From Candidatus Nanopelagicales bacterium (GTDB lineage Bacteria > Actinomycetota > Actinomycetes > S36-B12 > GCA-2699445), in assembly GCA_037045355.1 (NCBI GenBank), contig JBAOHO010000029.1, positions 164,402-228,401 on the forward strand: a stretch of 64,000 nt of DNA, given 5' to 3'. Of this stretch, positions 17,062 through 26,954 are shown piece by piece. How positions within the stretch are numbered: position 1 is the first letter of the stretch; each line of letters begins with the position of its first letter. Under the pieces are notes generated by a model. The model was not told the DNA's origin, ran no database searches, and saw only the letters and a list, made by a program, of their open reading frames with translations. The translations under genes and the position numbers were made by a program.

Positions 17062-19606
17062 TTGTCAAGGGGGTGTCTCGTCTCAACTCCTCAAGCGGTC
17101 CCCTCCTCCGCTGCGGAGGCTGCCTGCGCTTGGACTGAACTGTGGGCCGGTATCGGCTCCGACGTACTAGCAGTCGGAAGCGTGACCGGGACGATCGAGT
17201 GGATCTCGGAGTCGGTGACGAGGGTGCTGGGCTGGCCGGTGGCTGACATGCTCGCCCACCCGCTCCTCGAATTCGTACATCCTGACGACGTGGCTACCGT
17301 CAAAGAGGCTCAGTCGAGACTGACGCAGGCGGGCCACGCAACGGTTGAGATGCGCCTTCGAGCCCGGGAGAGCTGGGTACCGGTGGGTTAGCAGCAGCGC
17401 TCGCGTGAGAGCCGATGAACAGGGAACAGCCATCGGATGGATCGCGTCGTGGCGTGACGTCGGTGCCGAGTACAACGCACAGTGGGTGGCCGAGTCTCGC
17501 ACCAGACTGCGGGTCGCCACTCTGCAGTCGATGCTGGATCCCCACGTTTTGTTGCAGGCAGTGAGAGACGACTCAGGCAAGGTGGTCGATTTCGCTTACG
17601 TCGAGGCCAACGAAGCCGCTTGCGCCTACAACCGGGTCGAGCGCCAGGAGTTGATCGGGTCCACGGTCATGGGGTTGTTGCCCGCCCATCAGGCAACGGG
17701 ACTGTTGGACCAGTACATCCGCGTGGTGAACACCGGGGTTCCGTTGGTTTTGGACGATTTCGTGTATCCCCACGAAATCATGGCCGAGCCCCGTCACTTC
17801 GACATCCGCGGCGTGAAGGTGGGCGATGCGATCTCTCTCACATGGCGTGATGTCACCGATAGGGCAGAACAGGCCGCCAGGATCGCCGCGTCGGAGGCTC
17901 GCTATCGCCTACTCGCGGAGGCATCGGTGGACGTCGTCGTCACACTGGATTCGGATGGGGCATTGACCTACGTGTCGCCGGCAGTGCGGGACCTTCTCGG
18001 CTGGGATCCTGGAGAACTCATCGGTACGACGATGCTGACCAAGGTGCACCCCGACGACCTCGCCCTGGTCGCGGACGCGCAACAGCGGATGCACTCGTCG
18101 GAAACGGGGCAGGGTCAGGTCATCGCGCGAGTGCGCTGTGCGGATGGGTCCTACCGGTGCGTGGGCGGTGTGGCCCGAGAGCTGCGGGCCGAGGATGGAA
18201 CGCCGACCGGTGTCGTCGCGACGTGGCGAGACGTCACCGCCGAGGTTGAGGCTCAACGAGCATTGGCGAAGTCGGAGAGGCACTACCGCCTTCTGGCGGA
18301 GAACGCTTCCGACCTGGTGGCGTTGGACGCCATGGATGCAGTCGTGGGCTGGGTTTCTCCCTCGATCGAGCGGCTCGGGTACCTTCCCCGTGACGTTCTC
18401 GGCCAACCGTTCACTAGTTTCGTCCACCCCGACGACTGGGTGATCCTGCGTCGCGCCGGGGAACAGACTGCACGTGGGGAGTCGGTCACGGTTGAACTGC
18501 GAATCCGACGCAATGACGGCAAATACCGCTGGTTCCGGGGCCGGACGAATCCCATCACTGATGACACCGGGGCCGTGACGGCCCGAGTGTCCGGCTGGCA
18601 GGACATCGACGACGAGCGAAACACCCGCCAGGCGCTGGCGAGCAGCGAAGAGCGATTCCGAACGGCCATGCAGTCCGCTCCCGCCGGTATGGCGCTCATG
18701 AGCCTGCAACGCTCGTTCACCGAGGTAAACCCGGCTCTGTGCCGCATCCTGGGCGCGGAGCCCGATTGGCTCCTTGGCCGTGGTGTCGTCGATGTCCTGA
18801 CTGAGGCCGACGCCGAACTGGACCGCCGCATGCGAGACCACCTGCTCGCAGGCGCGGAAGGCTTCGCTGGCCCGGAGACCCTCGCAGGAGCTGAGAGCCT
18901 CACCGCACGGGACAACTTCGTGTCGTGGGAGCATCAGATGCTGCGCTCGGATGGCAGGCACATCTGGGTGGAGCAGTCGATCGGCGTGCTCCACGACTCG
19001 AGCGGAGAGGTCACGTCGTTCGTCTGCCAGTTCGTCGACGTCACGCAAGCTCGTCAGGCCCGTGAGCAACTTCAGTTCTTGGCCACTCACGACCCCCTCA
19101 CCAATCTGGTCAATCGGCGTGAACTCATCACAGAGATCGATGAGCGCCTCACCCACGAACCTCGAGCGGGCGTGAACGTCGCCGTTCTGTTCATCGATGT
19201 CGACGGCTTGAAATCGATCAACGACACCTACGGCCATCTCGTCGGGGACGGGGTCATTGCCACCGTCGCCCAGCGACTGCGCCGCTCGGTGCGTCACGCT
19301 GACGTCGTGGCCCGCATGGGGGGAGACGAGTTCGTCATCGTCTTGACCGCAATCACGACCCTGGATGACGCGGGCCGGGTCGCCGCCAAGATCCATGCCC
19401 AGTTCAATGCGCCGATCCACACCGGTGACCACACGATCCCCATCACACTCAGCATCGGGCTGACGCTGATCGCTCCCGGCGATAACGCCGACACCGCTCT
19501 CACACGAGCAGACACCGCTCTCTATCAGGCCAAGAATGAGGGACGGAACCGCACCGTGGTCGACCGCCAGCCGGCCAGTGCAGCCGGGGAATCAGACCCG
19601 CGTTGA
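17062..19606 (+). CDS. Multi-PAS diguanylate cyclase (one frameshift)
   Basis: A soluble sensor of about 848 residues that should make cyclic di-GMP. Five PAS modules are seen, e.g. GTIEWISESVTRVLGWPVAD (first), ALTYVSPAVRDLLGWDPGEL (third) and VVGWVSPSIERLGYLPRDVL (fourth). The fifth, SFTEVNPALCRILGAEPDWL, precedes the GGDEF domain THDPLTNLVNRRELITEI. The catalytic motif ARMGGDEFVIVL is complete and an inhibitory RxxD (RHAD) lies five residues before it, so product feedback is expected. There is no EAL domain. A frame change near 17370 cuts the first PAS; the frame from 17345 to 19606 is uninterrupted (753 residues). The start is uncertain: TTG 17062 is the longest, and a TACTCT -10-like box lies at 17033. 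Confidence 0.85.
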
Positions 19607-19679
19607 GCCACTACTCGGCGATGCGCGGCCAGCAGTGGTCGATGAGGCGCTGTTGACCGACCGGACCCGCCTCGAAGAC

Positions 19680-20570
19680 CTATGCCGCGTTCGGTCTGGA
19701 GGGCTGGGCCGCCTCTTCGTCGGGGATGCGGTCCGTCAGCGTCGGACCTAACTTGGCAGCCACCAACCACAGCCAAAGCAGCATGCCCACGTGCAGTACG
19801 TCGTTCTCGGAGAAGTAGAAACCGGCACCGTCGTTCCACAACAGCTGGGTGATGCCGGCGGCGTAGTAGGCGAAGTACGCCACCTGCACGACGACGAGCA
19901 GCACGGCTGCCCACAGGATCCACTTCTCCGCCTCTCCGTGATGTAGGCGGAGTCGCCTGGCGGCCACCGCGATGACGATGATGATGCCCGGCAACGCGAA
20001 AAGCATGAGGACCTCGAACGACAGCAGGACCTTGCTCGGGATCATCACCCCAGCGATCGCGACCACGCAGTACACCAGTGCGTTCAGGATCGCGTAGCCG
20101 ATCAGTGCCCGCCGGGCACCACCGAGGGTGCAGACGAACGCGACAGCGATGAGCATCGCGCTCACGCTCCACGCCTGCGTGACGCTATAGCCGACTTCGA
20201 AGCCGTTGGTGTAGCGGCAGAACTCCTGGCCCGCGCACTTCAGTTCGTAGCTGAAGGCTTGGTAACTGACGCCGGCCTGCGCTGCTCCAAGGCCACCGAG
20301 GACAAGCGCGACCCCCAGCCACAGCCGAGACCGTTGTGAGCGCCGACTGACGAGGAAGTACACCCCGACACCGACCCAGAGCGCCGCCAACGCGAATACC
20401 AGGAACGTGCCCAACGGCTCGTTGAGGATCGTGTCGCCCACCTGGACGCACGGCCGGTCCTCGCACCACTGCTGCGGTGTGATCGGTGGGTCGTAGCTCA
20501 GCTCATCCAGCCGACCACAACCGGCCAGAAGAGGGAGCCCCAGGAGCAGTCCGAGTCGATGCATCTTCAC
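19680..20570 (-). CDS. Seven-TM membrane lipoprotein, unknown function
   Basis: About 296 residues. The N-terminus is a lipoprotein signal (HRLGLLLGLPLLAGCGRL, lipobox LAGC), followed by a short periplasmic loop with two cysteines (WCEDRPCVQVG). Then come about seven hydrophobic helices (for example GTFLVFALAALWVGVGVYFL, ALPGIIIVIAVAA, VLHVGMLLWLWLVAAKLG). A second Cys pair, KCAGQEFC, lies between helices 2 and 3. The last helix carries END-LHVGM, which faintly recalls CREST-type 7-TM hydrolases, but the other histidines of that superfamily are not evident. The GTG start has CAGGAT 7 nt upstream and no Shine-Dalgarno. It is convergent with the GGDEF gene. The family is not recognised. Confidence 0.65.
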   Translation of the reverse strand: MKMHRLGLLLGLPLLAGCGRLDELSYDPPITPQQWCEDRPCVQVGDTILNEPLGTFLVFALAALWVGVGVYFLVSRRSQRSRLWLGVALVLGGLGAAQAGVSYQAFSYELKCAGQEFCRYTNGFEVGYSVTQAWSVSAMLIAVAFVCTLGGARRALIGYAILNALVYCVVAIAGVMIPSKVLLSFEVLMLFALPGIIIVIAVAARRLRLHHGEAEKWILWAAVLLVVVQVAYFAYYAAGITQLLWNDGAGFYFSENDVLHVGMLLWLWLVAAKLGPTLTDRIPDEEAAQPSRPNAA

Positions 20571-20698
20571 AGGTGCGATCCTGCCGCACGACTGATCGCG
20601 TTGTCGGAGCAAACGGGGACGCTTCGTGCTGCAGAAATGGCCGGCAGCCGAATGCCAACGGGCAAACCACTTCCTTGGACTGCGACGGGGGGAAACCG

Positions 20699-21322
20699 TC
20701 AGCCGAACAGGCGTGAGGTGTCCCCGGAACCCTGCCGCGCTACCTCGGGCGGGGTTTGCGACAGATCGATGACGGTGGTCGGCTCGCCTCCGCAGAACCC
20801 GGCGTCGACGATCACATCCACCTGAGAACCGATCCGCTCGGCCACATCCGCTCCGTCGGACAGCGGATCGGTGTCGCCGGGCAGGATCAAGGTGGCCGAC
20901 ATCAACGGCTCCTCCAATGCCGCGACCAGCGCCAGCGCCACCGCGTTATCCGGCAGCCTGACCCCTACGGTCTTCTTCTTCGGATGCATCAGGCGACGGG
21001 GCACCTCTCGCGTCGCCGGCAGGATGAAGGTGTACGGACCTGGGGTGCAGGATCGGATCAACCGATAGTCCGAGTTGCTGACTCGCACGAACTGCCCCAA
21101 CTGCGCGAAATCGGCACACACGAGAGTGAAGTGATGCTTGTCGTCCAAGTCACGTAACCGTTTGATCCGCTCGATTCCGGCGGCGTTGCCGAGTTGGCAC
21201 CCCAAGGCGTAACCGGAATCGGTGGGGTAGGCCACCAACGCTCCCTCGCGCAACGAGTCGGCGACCTGGGCGATCAGGCGCGGCTGGGGATTGTCCGGAT
21301 GAATCTCGATCATGCGGTTCAC
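20699..21322 (-). CDS. YciO/YrdC/Sua5 family protein (threonylcarbamoyl-AMP synthase-like)
   Basis: It belongs to the Sua5/YciO/YrdC fold that makes threonylcarbamoyl-AMP for the tRNA t6A modification; the YciO branch has an uncertain role. It has about 207 residues, with ALVAYPTDSGYALGCQLGN (family: PTDTvYGLG), RIKRLRDLDDKHHFTLVCAD (family KxR + P region), GPYTFILPATREVPRRLMHP and the C-terminal GEPTTVIDLS. Ser replaces Thr and Ala replaces Gly in the PTDT-YGLG motif, as in YciO proteins. A GTG at 21322 with TAGATT 7 nt upstream is preferred over the ATG three codons later; the message is probably leaderless. Confidence 0.85.
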   Translation of the reverse strand: MNRMIEIHPDNPQPRLIAQVADSLREGALVAYPTDSGYALGCQLGNAAGIERIKRLRDLDDKHHFTLVCADFAQLGQFVRVSNSDYRLIRSCTPGPYTFILPATREVPRRLMHPKKKTVGVRLPDNAVALALVAALEEPLMSATLILPGDTDPLSDGADVAERIGSQVDVIVDAGFCGGEPTTVIDLSQTPPEVARQGSGDTSRLFG

Positions 21323-21560
21323 GCCCGACAATCTATGAGTCGGACCGCTACGTGGCGAGGCCAAGAACCATTTGTGTAAGCCGGAGGCCAGCCGCTGCTA
21401 CTTCCACCGCGGTTCTGACCCGGATCAGACCCCGTTCTCGGAGTGTGACGTGTCCCACCTCCGATTATCGGCGTCCAGGTGAGCGTGAATGAGAGGAAAT
21501 TGCGGCACAAATGAGTGGAAACTTGCAGAGGGCTTACATGACCTTGTTACGGTCCTGCGG

Positions 21561-22780
21561 ATGACTCACCGCACCCACGCCTTCGCCATTGCCGTCGCCA
21601 CCACCATAGCCGTCCTGCTGGGCGGTTTCTTGGTTCCCGGAGCTGCCGATGCCGCTCCGTCGAAGCGTAAGCCGCGCAACACCGCCCCGGTCGTGTGCAC
21701 CGACACCGCGGTGACCCCGTACGCCACGCCGCGCGCCCGTTACGCATTCACGCAACTCACGGCGGCTGGGTACTCCCCCGCGGCGGCTGCCGGGGTCGTG
21801 GGCTACCTCGACTATCGATCCGCGCTCGCGCCGATGGCCCTCGCCACCGACGGCACGGGCTACGGGATCGCGCAGTGGCCGCTTGGAGCGGTGGCGCACC
21901 CTGGTGTCGATCGCTGAGGACGAAGCCGGTAACCGCTGGAGTCCCAAGCGACAGATCGAGTTCCTCATCACCGAGATGGCGACGAATCCGGTCTCTTTCG
22001 ACAGTGAGGGCTTCAAGACACTCACCGATGCGGGTGACGCAGCCAAGGTGTTCGAGCGCACGTTCAACCCCACCCCGAACACCAATCCTGTGGCCCTGAG
22101 CAGCAAGGCACAGGAGTGGTTCACCATTCTCAGCGCCCTTCCCAGCACCGACATCGAACCGGGTTTGACGAACGGCATCCAGGTGCCATGCGTGCCCACC
22201 GGCGTCAGCGTCGATCAATGCCCGATGGTGCCGCGCTCGTTCAAGCGCAACTTCGCGAACTACACCGGATACTCCTGGGATCGGCTGAACATCAACACCC
22301 AGCGCATGTCCCGCTGCGTGTACGTCAACTTCCCCTACATCACCGCACACGGGACCTACGGCGGACACAGTGCCGGTGTGGAAACAGGCTCTCGACTTCT
22401 TCGTGCCCAGCAGCTGCAGCAATGCCGGCGGCTCCCACACGAACGACCCCAACGATGTCCTTGTCGGTGACCGGCTCACCCGCTACTTGATCGACAACGC
22501 CTCGCGAATCGGCGTCGACTACGTGATCTGGCAGGACAGCATCCGCAACCCCCGCGAGCACGCCGGCGAATCCGTGTGGCAGCCCCTGAAGTATTGGCGG
22601 CAGGACAACTACAACAACGGGGACTGCGTCAACACCCACTTCGATCATGTGCACGCCAGCGTGTATGCGGGAGTCGGCAACTTCGGCAAGCGCACTCGTG
22701 GCTACGACACCGGCAAGAACTGGGGCTACGCCCACAGTGACCTGACCCCGGGTCTGAACCCCGACGGCAAGCCGTGGTGA
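21561..22780 (+). pseudogene. Secreted phage-tail-lysozyme-like protein with VldE-type C-terminal domain (two frameshifts)
   Basis: A signal peptide (FAIAVATTIAVLLGGFLV, ending AADAAPS) precedes a small lysozyme-like domain: AGYSPAAAAGVVGYLDYRS then GTGYGIAQWPLGAWR and a QIEFLITEM segment, the pattern of the phage_lysozyme2 family that cuts peptidoglycan. The C-terminal half (SRIGVDYVIWQDSIRNP, CVNTHFDHVHASVY) resembles the conserved domain at the end of many actinobacterial wall proteins (VldE/ARB_07466-like). Frame changes occur near 21890 (an extra G in GCGGTGG restores the frame if removed) and near 22370. The start ATG has TACGGT 7 nt upstream, so it is probably leaderless. A strong hairpin follows. 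Confidence 0.75.
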
Positions 22781-22838
22781 CCTGTCTGAATCGCTGAGCG
22801 ATCTCTCGGGGAGTGAACTCCCAGTTGGGCGCGCGACG

Positions 22839-22882
22839 AGCGACCGACCTGGTTGGCCCTCACCGGGCCCCGGTCGGTCGCT
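22839..22882 (+). terminator. Two-part GC hairpin after the lysozyme-like gene
   Basis: AGCGACCGACC pairs with GGTCGGTCGCT (11 bp), and inside its loop GGCCC pairs with GGGCC around TCACC. It lies about 60 bp after the stop at 22780 and before the next plus-strand gene. No U-tract follows. Confidence 0.55.
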
Positions 22883-22946
22883 TGGCGCGTCCACCGCGCC
22901 TGAGCGTTCCGAGCGCCCCTAGGATGCGGGGAACGAAGGAGACCCC

Positions 22947-23354
22947 ATGATCCACCCCCGTTTGGCACTCGGATTGGCCGGTAGCGTCATCGCACTCGCA
23001 GGCTTGACCGCATGCTCCTCCACGAGCAGCACGACAACCGCCAGTTCCGCGCCCGCCACCAGCGCCGCAGCGCCTACGGCAGCGCCCACCATCGCGGAGC
23101 CCACCACCGCATCGGGGTACTCCGCGGAGACCGAGAAGAACTTCGTCGACGCCTGCACCACGCAGGCTGCTGCCGGGGGCATGACGCAAGCCGCCGCGAA
23201 GTCCCTGTGCGGCTGCTGGTACCGAGGCATCGAGCAGACCGTGCCCTTCGAGGACTTCCTGGCCGCCGACCAAGACGCCGCGACCGGTGCGCCAGTCCCC
23301 GATGACATGATCAAGATCGGCGAGCAGTGTGAGTCGAACCCGTCGGTGTTCTGA
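22947..23354 (+). CDS. Small secreted lipoprotein, unknown function
   Basis: It has 135 residues. The N-terminal signal has the lipobox LTAC (GSVIALAGLTACSST), so the mature protein should be anchored at Cys23 and followed by a Ser/Thr/Ala-rich tether. The C-terminal part of about 80 residues (YSAETEKNFVDACTTQAAAG, LCGCWYRGIEQTVPFEDFL, CESNPSVF) carries four cysteines in a C-x(n)-CxC-x(n)-C layout that could form disulfides. This resembles small actinobacterial lipoproteins of unknown role. AAGGAG lies about 5 nt before the ATG. A short inverted repeat (CGAAGT-CCGA-ACTTCG, 23383-23398) lies just past the stop and may be a weak terminator. Confidence 0.75.
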   Translation: MIHPRLALGLAGSVIALAGLTACSSTSSTTTASSAPATSAAAPTAAPTIAEPTTASGYSAETEKNFVDACTTQAAAGGMTQAAAKSLCGCWYRGIEQTVPFEDFLAADQDAATGAPVPDDMIKIGEQCESNPSVF

Positions 23355-23553
23355 CCGGCAGACCATGGGGGGCGCCCTCACACGAAGTCCGAACTTCGGT
23401 GAACTGACGGGAACCACCCGATCAGCGGTGCGGTGGGCGCGTTGCGCAACCGAGGATCACCGGTGATGGCCCATGGCGCCGTCGCTGGATTCGAACAGTG
23501 ATCACGGCGGCGCGGGTCATCACCAGTCGGGGGCTGAGCCCGGACGACAAACG

Positions 23554-24991
23554 TCAGGAGCCAGGGCCGGCGAACATGACGGCGCGTTGCTCGGGCTCGG
23601 CTGTCACCAAGGTGACGTCCGCCTTCGTCCCCACGACAAGATCGCCCCGTGCTTTGGCCCGCACACCTGGGTCGGCAATGACGATCGAGAATATGTTCCG
23701 CTTGTCGCGATCCACCACCGCTGCGGGAAACACCTCTCCGACCCGATCGGCCAGGAGCACTGCTTCGACGAGGTTGATGGACTCTCGCTCCAGCGCCCGA
23801 GCCGTACGGGTCGCGGACGCCATGAGATCAGGCAGTTCAGCCAGGGCCTCGGTGACCCAGCCCGCGGGTTCCTGGCCCGCGGACACGCTCAGCGCGACTT
23901 CGGTCCCGAACCTGTCCACGAGCCGCCGCAGCGGTGCTGTGACATGGGCGTAAGGGGCCGCCACTGCGGCGTGTGTCGACAACTCCGGTTCGGAGCCCAT
24001 GAACGCGGTGTAACCTGCCCCGCGCAGCAGCGTTGTCGCCAGCGACAGGAAGGCCAGGTGACTCGGTTCCCGGGGATCTGCTCCCCGGATCAGCTCCGCG
24101 TAGGATCCCTCGGTCGGCCAGCGGAGGCCAAGCGCTGCGGCAGTCCGGCGGACCCTCGCAAGGTCCTGCGGGTGAGGCGGCGGCATCGTCCGGAGAATGC
24201 CCACACCGCCGGACAGCATCAGATCGGCCGCAGCCATCCCCGTCATCAGGGAGATCTGGGCGTTCCAGCCCTCCACCGGCAGTGGCGCGCGGAACGATAG
24301 GTGCCAGGATTCCCCATCGAAGGTCACCTCCTGCTCGGGTACCGGCAGATCGACTCCCCCGCGGGCGCGCTCCAACTCCTGGCGCAACCAGCCCACAGTC
24401 ACGCAACCCTGTGAGGATCTCGTCCGCGGTTCCGTCATCCAATCGGGTCTGGACTTCGCCGTAGGACAACTGCGCTCGGGACCGGACCACAGCTCGTGTG
24501 ACCGAGACATCGATGGGGGCAGCGTCGGCGTCGAGGCGGAAGTCCCACAGCGCCGCCGGGCGGTCTTGGCCCGGGAGCAGACTGGCTGCCCCCTCCGCCA
24601 ACGTCACCGGGTGGAGCGGCACTCGACCGTCGGGTGCGTACAACGTGAGTCCACGCCGCCGCGCCTCAGCGTCGATCACTCCACCAGCGCTGACGAAATG
24701 GGCGACGTCCGCGATGGCGTATCGAACCCGCCAGCCGGTCCCACTGCGCTCGACGTGGACAGCCTGATCCAAGTCGACCGAGCCTTCCGGGTCGATAGTG
24801 ACCAGCGGGACATCGGTCGCGTCACGGGCCTCTTGCCCCGATTGAACGTGCCGGTGTGACGCCGCTAATGCCGCTGCCGCGACATCGGCCGGGAAGTCCG
24901 AGGGAATCTGGAGCTCTGTACGAACCTCCCGCAGCCCGGCCCGCACGCGGCCATCCTGTCGATCCGCGAGACGAACCTGTCGCGTGGTCAT
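23554..24991 (-). pseudogene. RNB-domain exoribonuclease (RNase II/R family, one frameshift)
   Basis: A 3'-5' exoribonuclease of about 478 residues, the shorter actinobacterial type without an N-terminal cold-shock domain. The catalytic segment is VPLVTIDPEGSVDLDQAVHV (family TIDP...DLDDA; Gln replaces the last Asp, as I believe is usual in this actinobacterial branch). It continues with RYAIADVAHFV, LTLYAPDGRVPLHP, LMTGMAAADLML and the C-terminal HAAVAAPYAHVTAPLRRLVD. A frame change near 24397 splits it; deleting one base in GACTGTGGG gives LRDVGWLRQELERA and restores the frame. The ATG start has CAAGGT 6 nt upstream and is probably leaderless. It probably encodes a functional enzyme if the indel is an error. 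Confidence 0.8.
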
Positions 24992-25028
24992 TACCCCACC
25001 TTGGCAGAGCAGCCGCGACCGTGCCCGA

Positions 25029-25746
25029 TCACGGCAACAGGATGCAGCCGCATTCCTCGCAGTATCGGATCTCGTCCTCCGGGGCGGAACGCAGGGCGTC
25101 GAGATCGCCGGGCGGAAGCTCCAGGCGACAACCTCCGCACTGGGTCCCGACGAGTTGTGCCGCCGCCACAGGCGTATCGCGGCGGATGCGCTCGTAACGT
25201 TCCACGAGTGCCGGGTCCAGGCGCGCGGTCAGAGCCGACCGCTGCTCGGTGAGCCGACCCGTCTTGCTCCGGCTGTCGTCGGCCACCGCCTCGTAGTCGA
25301 CACGGGCGTCGGACACCAATCCTGCGATTTCGCCGGCGCGCTCCTGCAGCCGGACCAGCCGGGCAGCGATCCGCTCCTGCTCGGCGAGCATCTCCAACTC
25401 GGCATCCTCGAGTTCCGTCAACCGGCGCTCCAGGGAACCCAACTCGTGCTCAAGTTCGCGCTGGACCTTGGCCGAAGCACCCGAGTTCGCCATCTCGAGG
25501 TCACGGGCCAGTCGTGCCCGGACTCGCTCGATCTCGGTTTCGGCACGATCGATGGCCCTTTTGAGGTCCGACTCGGCGATCTCTGCCTCGACTGCCGCTC
25601 GTTGCACGTCGTCTCGTTGCGCCTCGAGCTCTTTCACCTGGTTGGCCTGCTGTCGCTGGGCAGTGGCGCGCCGCAGCCGATTCAGTTCGGTGTCGATGGC
25701 CTGGAGGTCCAACAGCAGTGCCCGCTGTTCCGGGACGTGCCTTCAT
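25029..25746 (-). CDS. Coiled-coil zinc-ribbon protein (C4-type; CdsZ-like)
   Basis: About 238 residues: a long antiparallel coiled coil (LLLDLQAIDTELNRLRRATA, then heptad-rich Glu/Arg/Leu helices to about residue 180) and a C-terminal zinc ribbon with CGGC and CEEC pairs (GTQCGGCRLELPPGD, RYCEECGCILLP). This is the widespread bacterial family seen next to Nif3-like genes; the role is unclear, possibly nucleic-acid or protein binding. The true start is probably ATG 25746, which overlaps the Nif3 stop as ATGA and has GGGAG upstream, giving an MKA... N-terminus; a one-base indel within the first codons then interrupts the frame. Without it the protein starts at TTG 25712. Confidence 0.78.
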
Positions 25747-26903
25747 GATGATCTCCCGACAGTGGCGACGTGTCCGGCCCACGGATCTGTGTTGCGCGGA
25801 TTGGCAGCGGCCGACACTGCCAGCCCTTCGGCAGCGGCATCGGCGACCAGTTGGTCCGCCCACGCCGACAGCCACAAGGCCTCGCCAGAGGCATGCGGGA
25901 TGTCGACAACAGCCACATCGTTGTCCGCGATGAAGTCGCTGACGGGGTGGTGGCGCAGGTCGCTGGTGACGAACGCATCAACCCCTGCGGTGGCCACGTC
26001 CTCGAACAGTGAGTCCCCCGCGCCGCCGCACACCGCGACCCGGTGCACCTGACGACGCGGATCACCGGCGAACTTCACTCCGGAGTGATTGGGCGGCAGA
26101 GTCGGCCGCCAACTGCTGCACAAATGTCAGCAAGTCGGTCGCCGGGACGTCTCCGACACGACCGAGTCCGGTCGGACTGGGCAGAGCCACACTGTCGACC
26201 ACCGAGAAGGCCGGCTCCTCGTAGGGGTGCGCCGCCCGCAAAGCGGTGATCGCGTCGTCGAGGCGCGACCGGGGCACGACCATCTCGAGGCGATCCTCGG
26301 CGACGTGCTCAAGCTGTCCCACGCTGCCCATCCGCGGATCGGCGCCGGGCATCGGCTGAAACTGGCCGGTCCCGGCAACCCAGAACGCGCAATGGTCGTA
26401 GTGACCGATCCGACCCGCACCCGCATCGGACAGCGCCAGAGCCACTCGATCGGGTGTATGTCGCCGGAACGTGCACCACGACACGCACCGGCCCGGGTTC
26501 GAGACGAGCCCGCAGGGGGACACGTTCAGAAGCCATCCCCACAGCGTCGGCCAGTGCGTCGTTGACACCACCGGGCGCCTGGTCGGCGTTGGTGTGCATC
26601 GTGATGAGGGCGCAGTCCGCCTTGACCAAGGCGGCCAGAGCCCGGCCCCGGCTACTTGTTTCTGCGATCGAATGCACCCCGCGGAGCAGGAGGGGATGAT
26701 GGGTCACCAGCAGATCGGTACCCGCAGGCCACAGCATCCGCAATGACGTCAGGGCGCGGATCCACCGCGAACATCGCTGTTGCCACTCTGGCCGTCGGCT
26801 CCCCGACGACGAGTCCGACACGATCCCAGTCCTCCGCCGTCGCCGGGTCGGCGCGCCGGTCGAGCAGAGCGAGGACCTGTGACAAGGTGGGGATCTCGGA
26901 CAC
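25743..26903 (-). pseudogene. Nif3-like dinuclear metal-centre protein (three frameshifts)
   Basis: Three frames together give a Nif3/YbgI family protein of about 380 residues, with the PII-like middle insert of the longer forms. Segments in order: TAEDWDRVGLVVGEPTA, DLLVTHHPLLLRGVHSI (metal histidines), LITMHTNADQAPGGVNDALA, the insert with RLEMVVPRSRLDDAITALRA and HPYEEPAFSVV, then RVAVCGGAGDSLFEDV, VDAFVTSDLRHHP and VDIPHASGE. Frame changes lie near 26720 (an extra G in GCGGGTACC), 26465 and 26095. The GTG start has TAGTCT 6 nt upstream. The biochemical role of the family is unsettled. The TGA stop overlaps the next gene's ATG, so the two are translationally coupled. Confidence 0.82.
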
Positions 26904-26954
26904 ACTCGCAGACTAACCAAGTCCTCCGTCGGACCCCCAGCGCAGGATTCACCC

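Noticed and set aside
17340..17400. Programmed ribosomal frameshift in the PAS-GGDEF gene
   Set aside because: No slippery heptamer plus downstream structure was evident, and many unrelated genes in the window have similar one-base breaks, so sequence error is simpler.
23470..23510. GGATTCGAAC resembling a tRNA T-loop on the minus strand
   Set aside because: No matching acceptor, D or anticodon arms could be folded around it.
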